A DNA stretch of 7,216 bases, taken from the NCBI GenBank assembly GCA_023442905.1, contig JAEZWY010000091.1, positions 1 to 7,216 on the forward strand. The letters run 5' to 3'. Positions 1 through 6,904 of this stretch are shown here, one piece after another. The notes beneath the pieces are model-generated. The model did no database searches, was not told the origin of the DNA, and saw only the letters and a program-made list of their open reading frames with translations. The DNA is from Bacillota bacterium. GTDB taxonomy: Bacteria; Bacillota; Bacilli; Lactobacillales; Aerococcaceae. Within the stretch, counting starts at the first letter, position 1. Each line of letters starts with the position of its first letter. Made by a program: the position numbers and the translations under genes.

Positions 1-1076
1 GTGTAGGGGAGCCTGACTTTCCAACGCCTTGGTCAATTCGTGAAGAAGCGATTAGGGCCATCAGAAAAAGTAAAACTTACTATACTGCTAATGCCGGTTT
101 AATTGAATTACGCCGAGCAATTTCAAAATACCTAGATCGTAAGTATGATTTAAAATATGATCCTGATAATGAAGTAATTGTCACTGTAGGAGGATCTGAA
201 GCGATTGACTTAGCTTGCCGTGGTTTAATTAATCCAGGCGATGAAGTTTTATGTATGGACCCTTCATACGTATCTTACACACCATCTGTAGAGCTTGCTG
301 GTGGGATTCCAGTACCAGTGAAGCTACCTAGTGAGCACGACTTTATTTTACAACCGGAAAATATTGAAGCGCATATTACCGACAAGACAAAGGCCATCAT
401 CTTAAATTATCCTAATAACCCAACTGGTGCAGCTGCAACTAGAGAAGAATTGGAAAAGTTGGCTGATGTGATTAAGAAACATGATTTATATGTCTTAACG
501 GATGAAATTTATTCTGAAATCTGGTATGCCAAAGATAAATATACGTCAATCGCTTCGTTTGAAGGGATGAAAGAACGGACAATCTACATTAACGGATTTG
601 CTAAAGCCTTCTCAATGACAGGTTGGCGAATTGGTTACCTATGTGGACCAGAAGTATTATTGGAACAAATGTTGAAAATCCACCAATTTACCATTATGGC
701 AGCACCAACAGTGTCACAATATGCATCAGTTGTTGCTTTGGAAGAATGTGATGATGATGTTGAAGCTATGCGGAAAGATTATTTAAAACGACGTAACTTC
801 TTATTAGGACGATTCCGTGACATGGGTATTCCGTGTTTTGTGCCGCGAGGGGCATTTTATACCTTCCCAGATATTCGTGAGTTCGGTATGTCGAGTGAAG
901 AATTTGCTTTAGCCTTACTAGATGCGAAGAAATTGGCCGTTGTGCCAGGTTCTGCATTTGGTGAAGGTGGCGAAGGATTCCTACGTATCTCTTATGCTTA
1001 TTCCATTCGAGAACTAACGATAGCAATGGATAAAATAGAAGAATTTATCACCGACTTAAGAAATACACATAAATAA
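1..1076 (+). CDS. Class I/II PLP-dependent aminotransferase, 5' truncated by window edge
   Basis: The reading frame is open from base 3 to the TAA at 1074-1076, giving 357 visible residues. The family is usually about 390 long, so roughly 30 N-terminal residues lie outside the window. An ATG at 255 is internal, because family-conserved sequence (GEPDFPTP, then YYTANAGLIELR) precedes it. Further marks of fold-type I aminotransferases follow in order: the NPTG loop (YPNNPTGA), TDEIYSE with the Asp that contacts the pyridine nitrogen, FAKAFSMTGWRIGY with the Schiff-base Lys encoded at 603-605, and the C-terminal substrate-carboxylate Arg in FLRISYA. The best resemblance is to the PatA/aspartate/aromatic aminotransferase group, which moves an amino group between an amino acid and a 2-oxoacid in the cytosol. 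The exact substrate (aspartate, aromatic, or N-acetyl-diaminopimelate) cannot be told from sequence alone. A terminator follows 36 bp after the stop. Confidence 0.95.
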   Translation, partial: VGEPDFPTPWSIREEAIRAIRKSKTYYTANAGLIELRRAISKYLDRKYDLKYDPDNEVIVTVGGSEAIDLACRGLINPGDEVLCMDPSYVSYTPSVELAGGIPVPVKLPSEHDFILQPENIEAHITDKTKAIILNYPNNPTGAAATREELEKLADVIKKHDLYVLTDEIYSEIWYAKDKYTSIASFEGMKERTIYINGFAKAFSMTGWRIGYLCGPEVLLEQMLKIHQFTIMAAPTVSQYASVVALEECDDDVEAMRKDYLKRRNFLLGRFRDMGIPCFVPRGAFYTFPDIREFGMSSEEFALALLDAKKLAVVPGSAFGEGGEGFLRISYAYSIRELTIAMDKIEEFITDLRNTHK

Positions 1077-1112
1077 CTGTATCGTACTAAATCAATTTGA
1101 AGTGAAAAATTG

Positions 1113-1142
1113 CCAAGTAATCATATGATTGCTTGGTTTTTT
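1113..1142 (+). terminator. Rho-independent terminator of the aminotransferase gene
   Basis: A near-perfect palindrome at 1113-1136 gives up to 12 bp (CCAAGTAATCAT against ATGATTGCTTGG, one G-U wobble). It is followed directly by six T residues at 1137-1142. It lies 36 bp after the aminotransferase stop. Confidence 0.9.
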
Positions 1143-1179
1143 CATATTAAAGTAGGAAGTGCTTTACTATCCAGATATT

Positions 1180-1208
1180 TTGACAGCGCTTTATACTTTT
1201 GATAATGT
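1180..1208 (+). promoter_or_regulatory. Candidate sigma-A promoter for the small membrane peptide
   Basis: A perfect TTGACA lies at 1180-1185. The -10 is less clear: GATAAT at 1201-1206 gives a 15-bp spacer and TAATGT at 1203-1208 gives 17 bp. It sits about 50 bp before the start codon at 1257 and after the upstream terminator, so it would begin a new transcript. Confidence 0.5.
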
Positions 1209-1256
1209 GACTGCGACGATGACATTTCAATTTTATATGTTTGGTGGGTGTAAAAG

Positions 1257-1358
1257 ATGATAATGAGTGTAGTATTTGTAATTGGTTCGGTAATTTTCTT
1301 TATTTTATTAATTAGATATTTGAGAAAGCTAATTAATAAAATAAACAATCATAAATAA
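1257..1358 (+). CDS. Putative small single-span membrane peptide, 33 aa
   Basis: ATG at 1257 (a second in-frame ATG is at 1263) opens a 33-codon frame ending in TAA. An in-frame stop at 1251-1253 excludes a longer protein. The product begins MIMSVVFVIG, carries one hydrophobic stretch of about 18 residues, and ends in a basic tail (RYLRKLINKINNHK). A G-rich stretch (GGTGGG, 1242-1247) lies about 9 nt upstream as a moderate ribosome site, and a consensus -35 box is found further upstream. The size, single membrane segment and basic tail resemble type I toxin or holin-like peptides of Firmicutes, but no family motif is recognised, so this is inference. Its 3' end overlaps the convergent regulator fragment by 26 bp. 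It could also be chance in AT-rich DNA. Confidence 0.45.
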   Translation: MIMSVVFVIGSVIFFILLIRYLRKLINKINNHK

Positions 1359-1602
1359 AGGTGCTATTTTTGCTGTGGATAACTTCATAGTAACAAAAGA
1401 CTTTTTTAACTGGAAAATAGTAAGTTAATTCCTTATAGCCTGAAAACCCCATCTTTTTGGCTAAGCGAAAGACTGTAGAAGTTGATGTATAATTATCCTC
1501 TGCAACTTTTTGTATGCGAATATCTAAAATTCGATCACTATGAAATTCTAAGTATGACAGGATTTGTTGTTCAGTATCATTAAGCTTGGTATCTTTTAGC
1601 AT
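1333..1602 (-). pseudogene. RpiR/MurR-family regulator, N-terminal HTH only (truncated remnant)
   Basis: The 89-aa product matches the N-terminal HTH_6 domain of RpiR regulators over residues 5-65: LNDTEQQILSYLEFHSD, then IQKVAEDNYTSTSTVFRLAKKMGFSGYKEL, which contains the recognition helix. Family members are about 250-290 aa and carry a C-terminal SIS domain that senses a sugar phosphate. Here the frame drifts into unrelated sequence after about residue 65 and stops, and no SIS-like sequence is visible further downstream on this strand. The ribosome site is also odd: AGGAG (plus positions 1627-1631) is about 24 nt from the ATG, with an in-frame TGA between them. A nearby TTG start at a good distance is in another frame, and an A-run just before the ATG could mark a frameshift. 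Most likely a decayed gene; a short DNA-binding protein is less likely but possible. No sugar-metabolism gene is adjacent. Confidence 0.65.
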
Positions 1603-1811
1603 TTTTTTGAACTTTATTATTCAATACTCCTTTGGGAACTAATGTATAAATTACAAAAATTCAATTATGCTTATAGTTTACAGAATGAGCTAGGGAATAT
1701 CAAAATCCAACCCGATAGTACTAATGAGGATTATCAATATAAGATTCAGATTGCTGTTACATTGTTTACCAGCGAATTAAAAAGAGTAAATTTTATGAAT
1801 ATGAGGAATAA
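1603..1811. other. Intergenic stretch without a convincing gene
   Basis: A plus-strand frame from 1642 runs through this region. It lacks a ribosome site, resembles nothing recognised, and its last codons read through the terminator hairpin at 1812-1845. The stretch is AT-rich and may be decayed sequence belonging to the truncated regulator region. The only signal is the distant AGGAG on the minus strand (1627-1631). Confidence 0.5.
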
Positions 1812-1845
1812 AAAAATCTCGGCGTCAATCGACGTCGAGATTTTT
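1812..1845 (-). terminator. Terminator of the lipoprotein/glycosidase operon, possibly bidirectional
   Basis: A long inverted repeat has arms 1812-1826 and 1831-1845 and a 4-nt loop. It lies 8 bp beyond the minus-strand stop at 1854. Read on the minus strand it ends in a run of about seven T. Read on the plus strand it ends in five T, and the single imperfect position becomes a G-U wobble, so it could also stop plus-strand transcripts. Confidence 0.85.
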
Positions 1846-1853
1846 AGCTTTAA

Positions 1854-3206
1854 CTATTTATAGTCCACACCTCTTGTATAGGTGTTAGATGCATCCCATA
1901 ACAAGTATTCATTCGCGCCACTTTCAATTACGGCGTCAATTTGTTCTTGTACTTCAGCAGTACCATACTCGGTATAAGTACCGTCTGTTAAATAAGAGGC
2001 GGTAAAGTCTTGTAACCACGGTCTAGAAACGGGTGCGTCATCTAGTTCAGCATTTAAAGCATTCTCTTTTTCCATGTAGGCTTGAACAACTTCATATGGA
2101 TATAGATCGGGATAATCTAATCCAAAGTAGCCTGGTCCCCAGTGAGAAGGGTAAATCATTGATGAAATCACATCGACATTCTCTGCCATCATATTATAGT
2201 TTTGGCCGATACCAGGTGTAGCGACAACATCGGTAACATAACCAAAAATATCTGCAGAAACATCAACGCCATAAGGTTCAAGCTCTTCGCGAGCATAGGC
2301 TAGGAAATCAGCAATGACCATTTGGCGTGCTTCAGTTGAAGCTTTACCATATTCAGCGTAGTCGCCCATGTCATAAGATAATGTTTCGCCAAAGGTCTCA
2401 AATCCTTCTGGGAAACGAACATAGTCAAATTGGATATCTTTGTATCCAGCACGTGCAGCTGATTTAGCTACTTCAACTAAGTATTCCCAGTTATCTTTAT
2501 TATATGGGTTTAGGAAGGCATCACCACCGCCATTAGTCCAAACTTCACCCGATTCTGTGAGGAAGGTACGGGAAGGGTCAGCGGTAGCTAAGTTTGTGTC
2601 TTTGAAAGTTGTAATACGCGCAATTGGATAAATTTGTTTATCCTCAAAAGTTTGCATCATACTATCGTTGTCGATCGCATTTGTTTCATTGTTATTTAAG
2701 ACATCACTTTCTGAAGGTAAATCCATTGTGATATTACCGTAATCATCTTTTACATCTAATACAACCGAGTTAAGATTGGTTTCATCTAATAGGGCGATAT
2801 TATCTGCTAATAAATCTGGATTTGTGGCACCATCAGCTGATAGATAAATCCCTTTTACACCATCTTCAGGATAGGTAATATCATAACGTGAATCATAGGC
2901 AAATTTTGCAGGTAAGTTTTTGGGGTGATCTAACAGAGCAGGCTTATCAGTAGAGATGTTTGCATCTTGCGACCCATTATCTTCACTACTTGTTGCACTT
3001 TCCTCAGTGCTTTCGTTACTTGCAGTCTGGGCTTGCTGGTTTTCATTAGCTAAACCAAACCAGTCAGTTTTGATGCCAAAAATTAAGGCTAAACCTAATA
3101 CAATGGCTGTGAGTAATCCTAAAACGAGTTTCCAATTGAATTTAGGTCCTTCATTTTTCGGGTCTAAAGTTGAGTTACTATTTGAATTTGATTGTTGATC
3201 ATTCAA
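1854..3206 (-). CDS. Membrane-anchored putative glycoside hydrolase, DUF4015 (PF13200) family
   Basis: A 450-aa protein with a cytoplasmic N-terminus (1-26), one membrane segment (about 27-45), a Ser/Glu/Asn-rich linker (about 54-90) and a long extracytoplasmic domain (about 113-450). The domain shows the conserved blocks of DUF4015: VKGIYLSA, VVLDVKDDYGNIT, YPIARITTFKD, the TIM-barrel-like IQFDYVRFPEG (Asp261), VSADIFGYV (Asp319), ISSMIYPSHWGPG and RPWLQDF. The family is predicted to be a glycosidase fold related to alpha-amylase-like barrels; its substrate is unknown to me, and action on cell-wall or surface glycan is inferred. The start is TTG at 3204-3206, since GGAGG (3215-3219) lies 8 nt before it. 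The gene begins 26 nt after the YkyA-like lipoprotein gene, so the two are co-transcribed, and both products would lie outside the membrane. Confidence 0.88.
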   Translation of the reverse strand: MNDQQSNSNSNSTLDPKNEGPKFNWKLVLGLLTAIVLGLALIFGIKTDWFGLANENQQAQTASNESTEESATSSEDNGSQDANISTDKPALLDHPKNLPAKFAYDSRYDITYPEDGVKGIYLSADGATNPDLLADNIALLDETNLNSVVLDVKDDYGNITMDLPSESDVLNNNETNAIDNDSMMQTFEDKQIYPIARITTFKDTNLATADPSRTFLTESGEVWTNGGGDAFLNPYNKDNWEYLVEVAKSAARAGYKDIQFDYVRFPEGFETFGETLSYDMGDYAEYGKASTEARQMVIADFLAYAREELEPYGVDVSADIFGYVTDVVATPGIGQNYNMMAENVDVISSMIYPSHWGPGYFGLDYPDLYPYEVVQAYMEKENALNAELDDAPVSRPWLQDFTASYLTDGTYTEYGTAEVQEQIDAVIESGANEYLLWDASNTYTRGVDYK

Positions 3207-3214
3207 GGTTTTGG

Positions 3215-3219
3215 CCTCC
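3215..3219 (-). promoter_or_regulatory. Ribosome binding site that fixes a TTG start
   Basis: GGAGG on the minus strand is 8 nt from the TTG at 3204-3206. The first ATG-like triplet in this area (TGAATGATC) is out of frame, which supports TTG as the true initiator. Confidence 0.8.
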
Positions 3220-3232
3220 GTTCTCTTAGATT

Positions 3233-3850
3233 TTATTGTGCTTGATTTGTTTGCTCGACTAAGCTGGTTAAGTCAGGCAACATATCGCTCAAGGCTGCTT
3301 GCGATTGTTCAAATTGACTGTTTATTTCAGATAAACCATTTGAAAAAGTATCTAAGTCGCTATCTTCAGCCGCTAAAGTATTGTAGTAATTATCTTCTAA
3401 TTCTAAAACCTTTTGATAATTTTCAATATAAGCGCTCATTTGACTGTTAACGTTCGAAGCTAATTGACGTGATTGGTCAAAGTTTGCGAAATCTTCTTCA
3501 GCAGTAAAATCTGTTTCATCAAATGCATTTAGACTTTCAACTTGATTTTGGAAATCTTCAAAAGTTGCAGTTAATTCTTCAAAATCTTCTTGTCGGGTTT
3601 GTAAGTTGTCTCGAGTAGCACCTGTTCCAGAATCAGTTAAATTAGCTAAACTTTCGTCAGCTGCTAAATCTGTCTCAAAAGCCTCTTGTAATGCTGCTTC
3701 TTGTGTTTGAATAGCTGATAATTGCGTCATCATGGATTGTGCATCAGTCGCTGACTTTGAAACTACTTGGTCAGGTGTAGCTGTACAAGCTGATAAAACC
3801 CCAATACTCACACTAACGATTGCAAGAGTGGATAATTTCTTCAATACCAT
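3233..3850 (-). CDS. YkyA-like putative cell-wall-binding lipoprotein
   Basis: A 205-aa protein beginning MVLKKLSTLAIVSVSIGVLSAC: basic N-terminus, hydrophobic core and a lipobox (LSAC) with the lipidated Cys at residue 22, so it should be anchored to the outer face of the membrane. The mature part is acidic and rich in Gln, Glu, Asp and Ala, and is predicted mostly helical with heptad-like stretches suggesting coiled coil. Length, lipobox and a helical body with repeated acidic segments fit the YkyA family (PF10368), described as putative cell-wall-binding lipoproteins. The family call is from pattern only and is less secure than the lipoprotein call. The ribosome site AAGGAG (3858-3863) is 7 nt from the ATG. 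It is the first gene of a two-gene operon with the DUF4015 protein, which suggests a shared envelope role. Confidence 0.75.
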   Translation of the reverse strand: MVLKKLSTLAIVSVSIGVLSACTATPDQVVSKSATDAQSMMTQLSAIQTQEAALQEAFETDLAADESLANLTDSGTGATRDNLQTRQEDFEELTATFEDFQNQVESLNAFDETDFTAEEDFANFDQSRQLASNVNSQMSAYIENYQKVLELEDNYYNTLAAEDSDLDTFSNGLSEINSQFEQSQAALSDMLPDLTSLVEQTNQAQ

Positions 3851-3883
3851 TATCTATCTCCTTATTCTATTTTTCTTAGTTTA

Positions 3884-3889
3884 ATTATA
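3884..3889 (-). promoter_or_regulatory. Candidate -10 box of the lipoprotein operon
   Basis: A perfect TATAAT reads on the minus strand, 34 bp before the lipoprotein ATG. No good -35 hexamer is seen 16-18 bp upstream (TATTTC is the nearest), so this is a moderate call. Confidence 0.45.
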
Positions 3890-4060
3890 ACGGTTGCTGG
3901 GCATTGAAATATAGTATCCCAATAATAACCAATAAAGTATAACATACCCTTAATGATACGAGACTTGCCTAGATTTCTCAATAAATTTATCGATTTTTTA
4001 GAAAAATAACAACAAGCATGTCAAAATTCTTTTTTATTATCTAGGACTTTAGTCCCTACC
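3890..4060. other. Divergent intergenic region
   Basis: About 170 bp of AT-rich DNA between the divergent lipoprotein operon and the hydrolase gene. It holds a small inverted repeat (GGACT/AGTCC near 4044-4055) too short to call an operator. No gene is visible. Confidence 0.5.
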
Positions 4061-4089
4061 TTAAGTGTAGTGTTCAGTTATAATATAAT
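4061..4089 (+). promoter_or_regulatory. Candidate promoter of the alpha/beta hydrolase gene
   Basis: TATAAT at 4084-4089 (a second, overlapping TATAAT is at 4079-4084) lies 17 bp after TTAAGT at 4061-4066, a weak -35. It is 47 bp before the chosen start codon. Confidence 0.5.
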
Positions 4090-4136
4090 TAAGCGATATT
4101 GCAAATTTTATGTGCAAGAAAATAAGGGAGGAGCGT

Positions 4137-5150
4137 ATGGGTATGAGCAAGAAAGACCAGCAAAGACTTTGGCGATTAGGGCTCGCTGCAGCTGCAACAG
4201 GTGTTGGCTATATTTATCATGCTATGAGTCAAGAACGTTCATTGCGGAGCAAAGTGATTCAAGATGGTATGCGCATTAAGCGAGAAGCTGAGCGCTTCAC
4301 TTCTAAAAATACGAAACAGCAAGCAACAGCAGACTTGGCTAAACGGAGTATTAATCACGAAAACTTATTCTTTATCACGCGAGACCATTCTTCGGAGATC
4401 CATCGTGGACAACAGGGGGTTATGATTGACATGATTGAGCAAAATACGGCCCCAGACCCACAAGTTAGTGGTAAAGACGAAGACCAACCCTGGATAATTT
4501 ATTTTCATGGTGGCAGTGGCATCCATACCCTACAAGAGCGCGAATGGACTTTTGCCCGAAAAATTAATCAACAATTTCAAACTGAGGCCAACGTATCCAT
4601 TCCATTACTACGTTCATTTGCTAACTATGATTTAGCTAGTGAGACTGGACGAATCACTTCTTTAATAGAAGAGATTGCTAAAAAAATGGGACGGTCTCTT
4701 CAAAATGTTTACTTTTTAGCGTCAGATACAGGCGCAATACCAGCATTGTTAGTTGCTGATAGAATGGATCAAATAGGGTATCCGATAAAACGGGTTATTT
4801 TACTATCCCCTTGGTTAAACACTACTTTTGAAGATGTCCATATTCATCCAGATGATGTACAATTTGATGCCACGAAAGTAAATGCTTTAAAGACAATTTG
4901 GCAGGAAAGAAATCCCGCTTTAAATTATGCCAAGATGCCGATAGAATCGATGCCAATAGTAGATTTTATTAATGGTTCTGATGATAGTCACGCTTGTGAT
5001 GGTAGGTGGCTACACCGGAGATTGCGTGCACATAATCATACGAGCAATTACTATCAGTTTGATTATATGCATCATGAATTTTATCTAAATAACTTACCAG
5101 AAAGTCAGGAAGTCATCGATATCATCTATCAACAAATTATGAATCCTTAG
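4137..5150 (+). CDS. Alpha/beta-hydrolase-fold protein (HSL/esterase-like) with atypical nucleophile elbow
   Basis: ATG at 4137 is chosen over the in-frame ATG at 4110 because GGAGG (4127-4131) lies 5 nt before it; 4143 is a further option. The product is 337 aa. A hydrophobic segment at about 11-30 (LWRLGLAAAATGVGYIYHAM) may be a membrane anchor or uncleaved signal. The hydrolase domain begins near 118 with PWIIYFHGGSG, whose HGG (124-126) is the oxyanion-hole motif of hormone-sensitive-lipase-like esterases. The elbow, normally GxSxG, reads A-S-D-T-G (195-199), so the nucleophile position holds Asp197 instead of Ser. A candidate acid (GSDDSH, Asp282/283) and His (YMHHEF, His312/313) sit at the usual places. 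It may be an inactive relative, use Asp197 as in Asp-nucleophile hydrolases, or use the neighbouring Ser196. Substrate unknown. It is divergent from the lipoprotein operon and has its own promoter. Confidence 0.8.
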   Translation: MGMSKKDQQRLWRLGLAAAATGVGYIYHAMSQERSLRSKVIQDGMRIKREAERFTSKNTKQQATADLAKRSINHENLFFITRDHSSEIHRGQQGVMIDMIEQNTAPDPQVSGKDEDQPWIIYFHGGSGIHTLQEREWTFARKINQQFQTEANVSIPLLRSFANYDLASETGRITSLIEEIAKKMGRSLQNVYFLASDTGAIPALLVADRMDQIGYPIKRVILLSPWLNTTFEDVHIHPDDVQFDATKVNALKTIWQERNPALNYAKMPIESMPIVDFINGSDDSHACDGRWLHRRLRAHNHTSNYYQFDYMHHEFYLNNLPESQEVIDIIYQQIMNP

Positions 5151-5163
5151 TCTAGCTTCTACA

Positions 5164-5192
5164 TTGGTTAAGGTGGACTAAGCTGTTATAAT
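5164..5192 (+). promoter_or_regulatory. Candidate promoter of the zinc metallopeptidase gene
   Basis: TTGGTT (5164-5169) and a perfect TATAAT (5187-5192) are separated by exactly 17 bp. They lie 20 bp before the start codon, so the untranslated leader would be short. Confidence 0.6.
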
Positions 5193-5212
5193 ATTAGAAA
5201 AGGAGTGATTCG

Positions 5213-5911
5213 ATGTATTTCCCCATGATGTTTGACTGGACTTATATCTTAATTATTATTGGTGCTGTGATTGCGTCAATCGCAAGTGCTAACGTCAATC
5301 GAACGTTTAATAAATATAGTAAATATACCACTGAAAAAGGGATGACAGGGACTCAAGTTGCCGAGTACATCTTACAATATTCAGGGATTACCAACGTACG
5401 TGTTGAACGTATTTCTGGTAACTTAACTGACCACTATGATCCAAGTAATAAAGTATTGCGTCTTTCTGATGCTACAGCGGACTCAAAATCAATTGCTGCC
5501 ATTGGTGTTGCAGCCCATGAATGTGGCCATGCTGTCCAAGACGCTCAAGGTTACTTTATGATGACCTTACGCCAAAAGATCGTACCAGTAGTGAATATTG
5601 GATCTAAACTATCTTGGCCAATTTTAATTCTTGGTGCAATTGCTGGTTTTAACCAAACCTTTATCAATATTGGAATCATTTTGTTCTCACTAACTTTACT
5701 TTTCCAATTGGTTACTCTACCAGTAGAATTTGATGCATCGAAACGTGCTCTACAAATCATGGAAGAGGGTCATGTGTTAACGGCAAGTGAGTTACCATAT
5801 GCCCGTAAGACTTTAAACGCTGCGGCTATGACGTATGTAGCTTCTGCAATAGCAGGTGCATTGTCACTGTTACGTGTATTGATTCTATTTGGTGGTCGTT
5901 CTCGCGATTAA
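5213..5911 (+). CDS. Membrane-embedded neutral zinc metallopeptidase, YugP family (PF04298)
   Basis: A complete 232-aa protein; AAAGGAG (5199-5205) is 7 nt from the ATG. Residues 9-27 form a first membrane segment. The zinc-binding motif is HECGH (His102, Glu103, His106) within GVAAHECGHAVQDAQG, and the third ligand is probably Glu172 in LPVEFDASKRAL, the standard family arrangement. Two or three more membrane segments lie at about 128-148, 150-170 and 204-226. The NLTDHYDPSNKVLRLSD block before the active site is also typical. It is predicted to be a membrane protease that cleaves an unknown substrate. The length is normal for the family and all key residues are present. It is monocistronic, with its own promoter and terminator. 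Confidence 0.93.
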   Translation: MYFPMMFDWTYILIIIGAVIASIASANVNRTFNKYSKYTTEKGMTGTQVAEYILQYSGITNVRVERISGNLTDHYDPSNKVLRLSDATADSKSIAAIGVAAHECGHAVQDAQGYFMMTLRQKIVPVVNIGSKLSWPILILGAIAGFNQTFINIGIILFSLTLLFQLVTLPVEFDASKRALQIMEEGHVLTASELPYARKTLNAAAMTYVASAIAGALSLLRVLILFGGRSRD

Positions 5912-5940
5912 TCGTTATACGCACATACTGACAAAAAGGC

Positions 5941-5980
5941 AACCTTGAGTACAATTGTGCTCAGGGTTATTCTTTTGTTT
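5941..5980 (+). terminator. Rho-independent terminator of the metallopeptidase gene
   Basis: A 12-bp stem runs from 5941-5952 to 5957-5968 (AACCTTGAGTAC against GTGCTCAGGGTT, two G-U wobbles) with a 4-nt AATT loop. It is followed by a T-rich tract at 5970-5980 interrupted by C and G. It starts 29 bp after the stop. Confidence 0.8.
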
Positions 5981-6056
5981 GAAATAGGTCCTAGGGTGGA
6001 TGGCGAAAAGTAAATTTCTGATAACATATAGTTATTAGAGGAAGTAGAAGTAAAAA

Positions 6057-6073
6057 GGAGGTGACCATGATTG
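6057..6073 (+). promoter_or_regulatory. Ribosome site with competing ATG and TTG starts
   Basis: GGAGG at 6057-6061, inside AAAAAGGAGGTGA, is 5 nt from an ATG at 6067 and 9 nt from a TTG at 6071. The ATG opens only eight codons (MIEKKFKR) in another frame and ends inside the large gene. The TTG opens the DUF975 protein. The decoy ATG may lower or tune translation of the main gene. Confidence 0.7.
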
Positions 6074-6904
6074 AGAAGAAATTTAAAAGGTAAGGCTAAA
6101 GAAACTTTAAGCCAGCATACAAGTTGGTTTGTTATTTTTACTATTATTTATTGGGCTATTGCTTGGATGATTAGTACAATACCAACAGCTATATCTTTTT
6201 TCCTTTTTCCAATTAGTATCTTAATTTTAATTGGAGAGCTAATTTTCATGGCTGGGGCAGATATGGCATATCTCCGTTCATTAATGGTGAAAAATAATCA
6301 GCGACCAATCCGCATTCACCGTGATATTGTAGGACCAATCATGCGGGACTCAATAAAATTTACTTGGTCACATATCCTACGCGGTTTTTATATACTCATG
6401 TGGTCATTATTATTCTTTTTTCCAGCGATTTATAAAGGCTTGAGCTATGCAATGACAGATTATCTCATTATCGACTTCCCAATTTTGACGGCTAGTGAAG
6501 CCATCACCGAAAGTCGCCGGATGATGAGAGGACGAAAATGGCGGTTTATCTGGTTAAACTTACGATTCATCGGCTGGTATTTACTGATACCATTCACACT
6601 AGGCTTGGCTTATTTCTATGTTAAACCATACCACAGCCTAGCGTTGATCAACTTCTATGAAGAAACATTAGATGAAAAAGGCTATCCAGAAAAAGTATCT
6701 ACCCTTAGACGAGCTAGAAAACATCGGACAAAAGAAGTGATTATCGAAGACGACGACCTAACAACCGACAAGCAAGCTAGGACAAAAACACCGCGGCCAG
6801 CATATCGTGGCTTTATAAGAAAAGAAAAACCATCAACCTTCAAAAGCAACCATAGCTTTATAGAGGACAAGTATACAGACGACAAAAACTGGAACGACTT
6901 TTAA
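6071..6904 (+). CDS. DUF975 family integral membrane protein, TTG start
   Basis: A 277-aa protein. The TTG at 6071 is chosen because it follows a strong ribosome site and yields the usual family N-terminus (MRRNLKGKAKETLSQH; relatives begin with a similar Lys-Ala-Lys block). Membrane segments are at about 19-41, 42-64, 103-121 and 163-183. The diagnostic DUF975 block is complete: LSYAMTDYLIIDFP, ASEAITESRRMMRGRKWRFIWLNLRFIGWYLL, and VKPYHSLALINFYEE. The family's function is unknown. After residue 205 comes a charged, probably disordered tail of about 70 residues (KHRTKEVIIEDDDL, then a basic stretch) that is longer than typical and likely cytoplasmic. The -10-like TATAGT at 6027-6032 has no convincing -35. 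The stop codon touches the start of the repeat array. Confidence 0.9.
   Translation: MRRNLKGKAKETLSQHTSWFVIFTIIYWAIAWMISTIPTAISFFLFPISILILIGELIFMAGADMAYLRSLMVKNNQRPIRIHRDIVGPIMRDSIKFTWSHILRGFYILMWSLLFFFPAIYKGLSYAMTDYLIIDFPILTASEAITESRRMMRGRKWRFIWLNLRFIGWYLLIPFTLGLAYFYVKPYHSLALINFYEETLDEKGYPEKVSTLRRARKHRTKEVIIEDDDLTTDKQARTKTPRPAYRGFIRKEKPSTFKSNHSFIEDKYTDDKNWNDF

Noticed and set aside
1..9. GTGTAGGGG at the left edge matching 6952-6960 in repeat copy 1
   Set aside because: At the left edge it is in frame within the conserved GEPDF motif of the aminotransferase; the match is short and does not extend.
1642..1863. Plus-strand 73-codon open frame
   Set aside because: No ribosome site, no recognisable family, and its end is coded by the terminator hairpin of the opposite operon.
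4110..4136. Upstream ATG at 4110 for the hydrolase gene
   Set aside because: It has no ribosome site of its own and would place the strong GGAGG inside the coding region.
5146..5180. Inverted repeat TTAGTC/GACTAA after the hydrolase stop as a terminator
   Set aside because: Large loop and no T-run; it overlaps the promoter of the next gene and is weak as a terminator.
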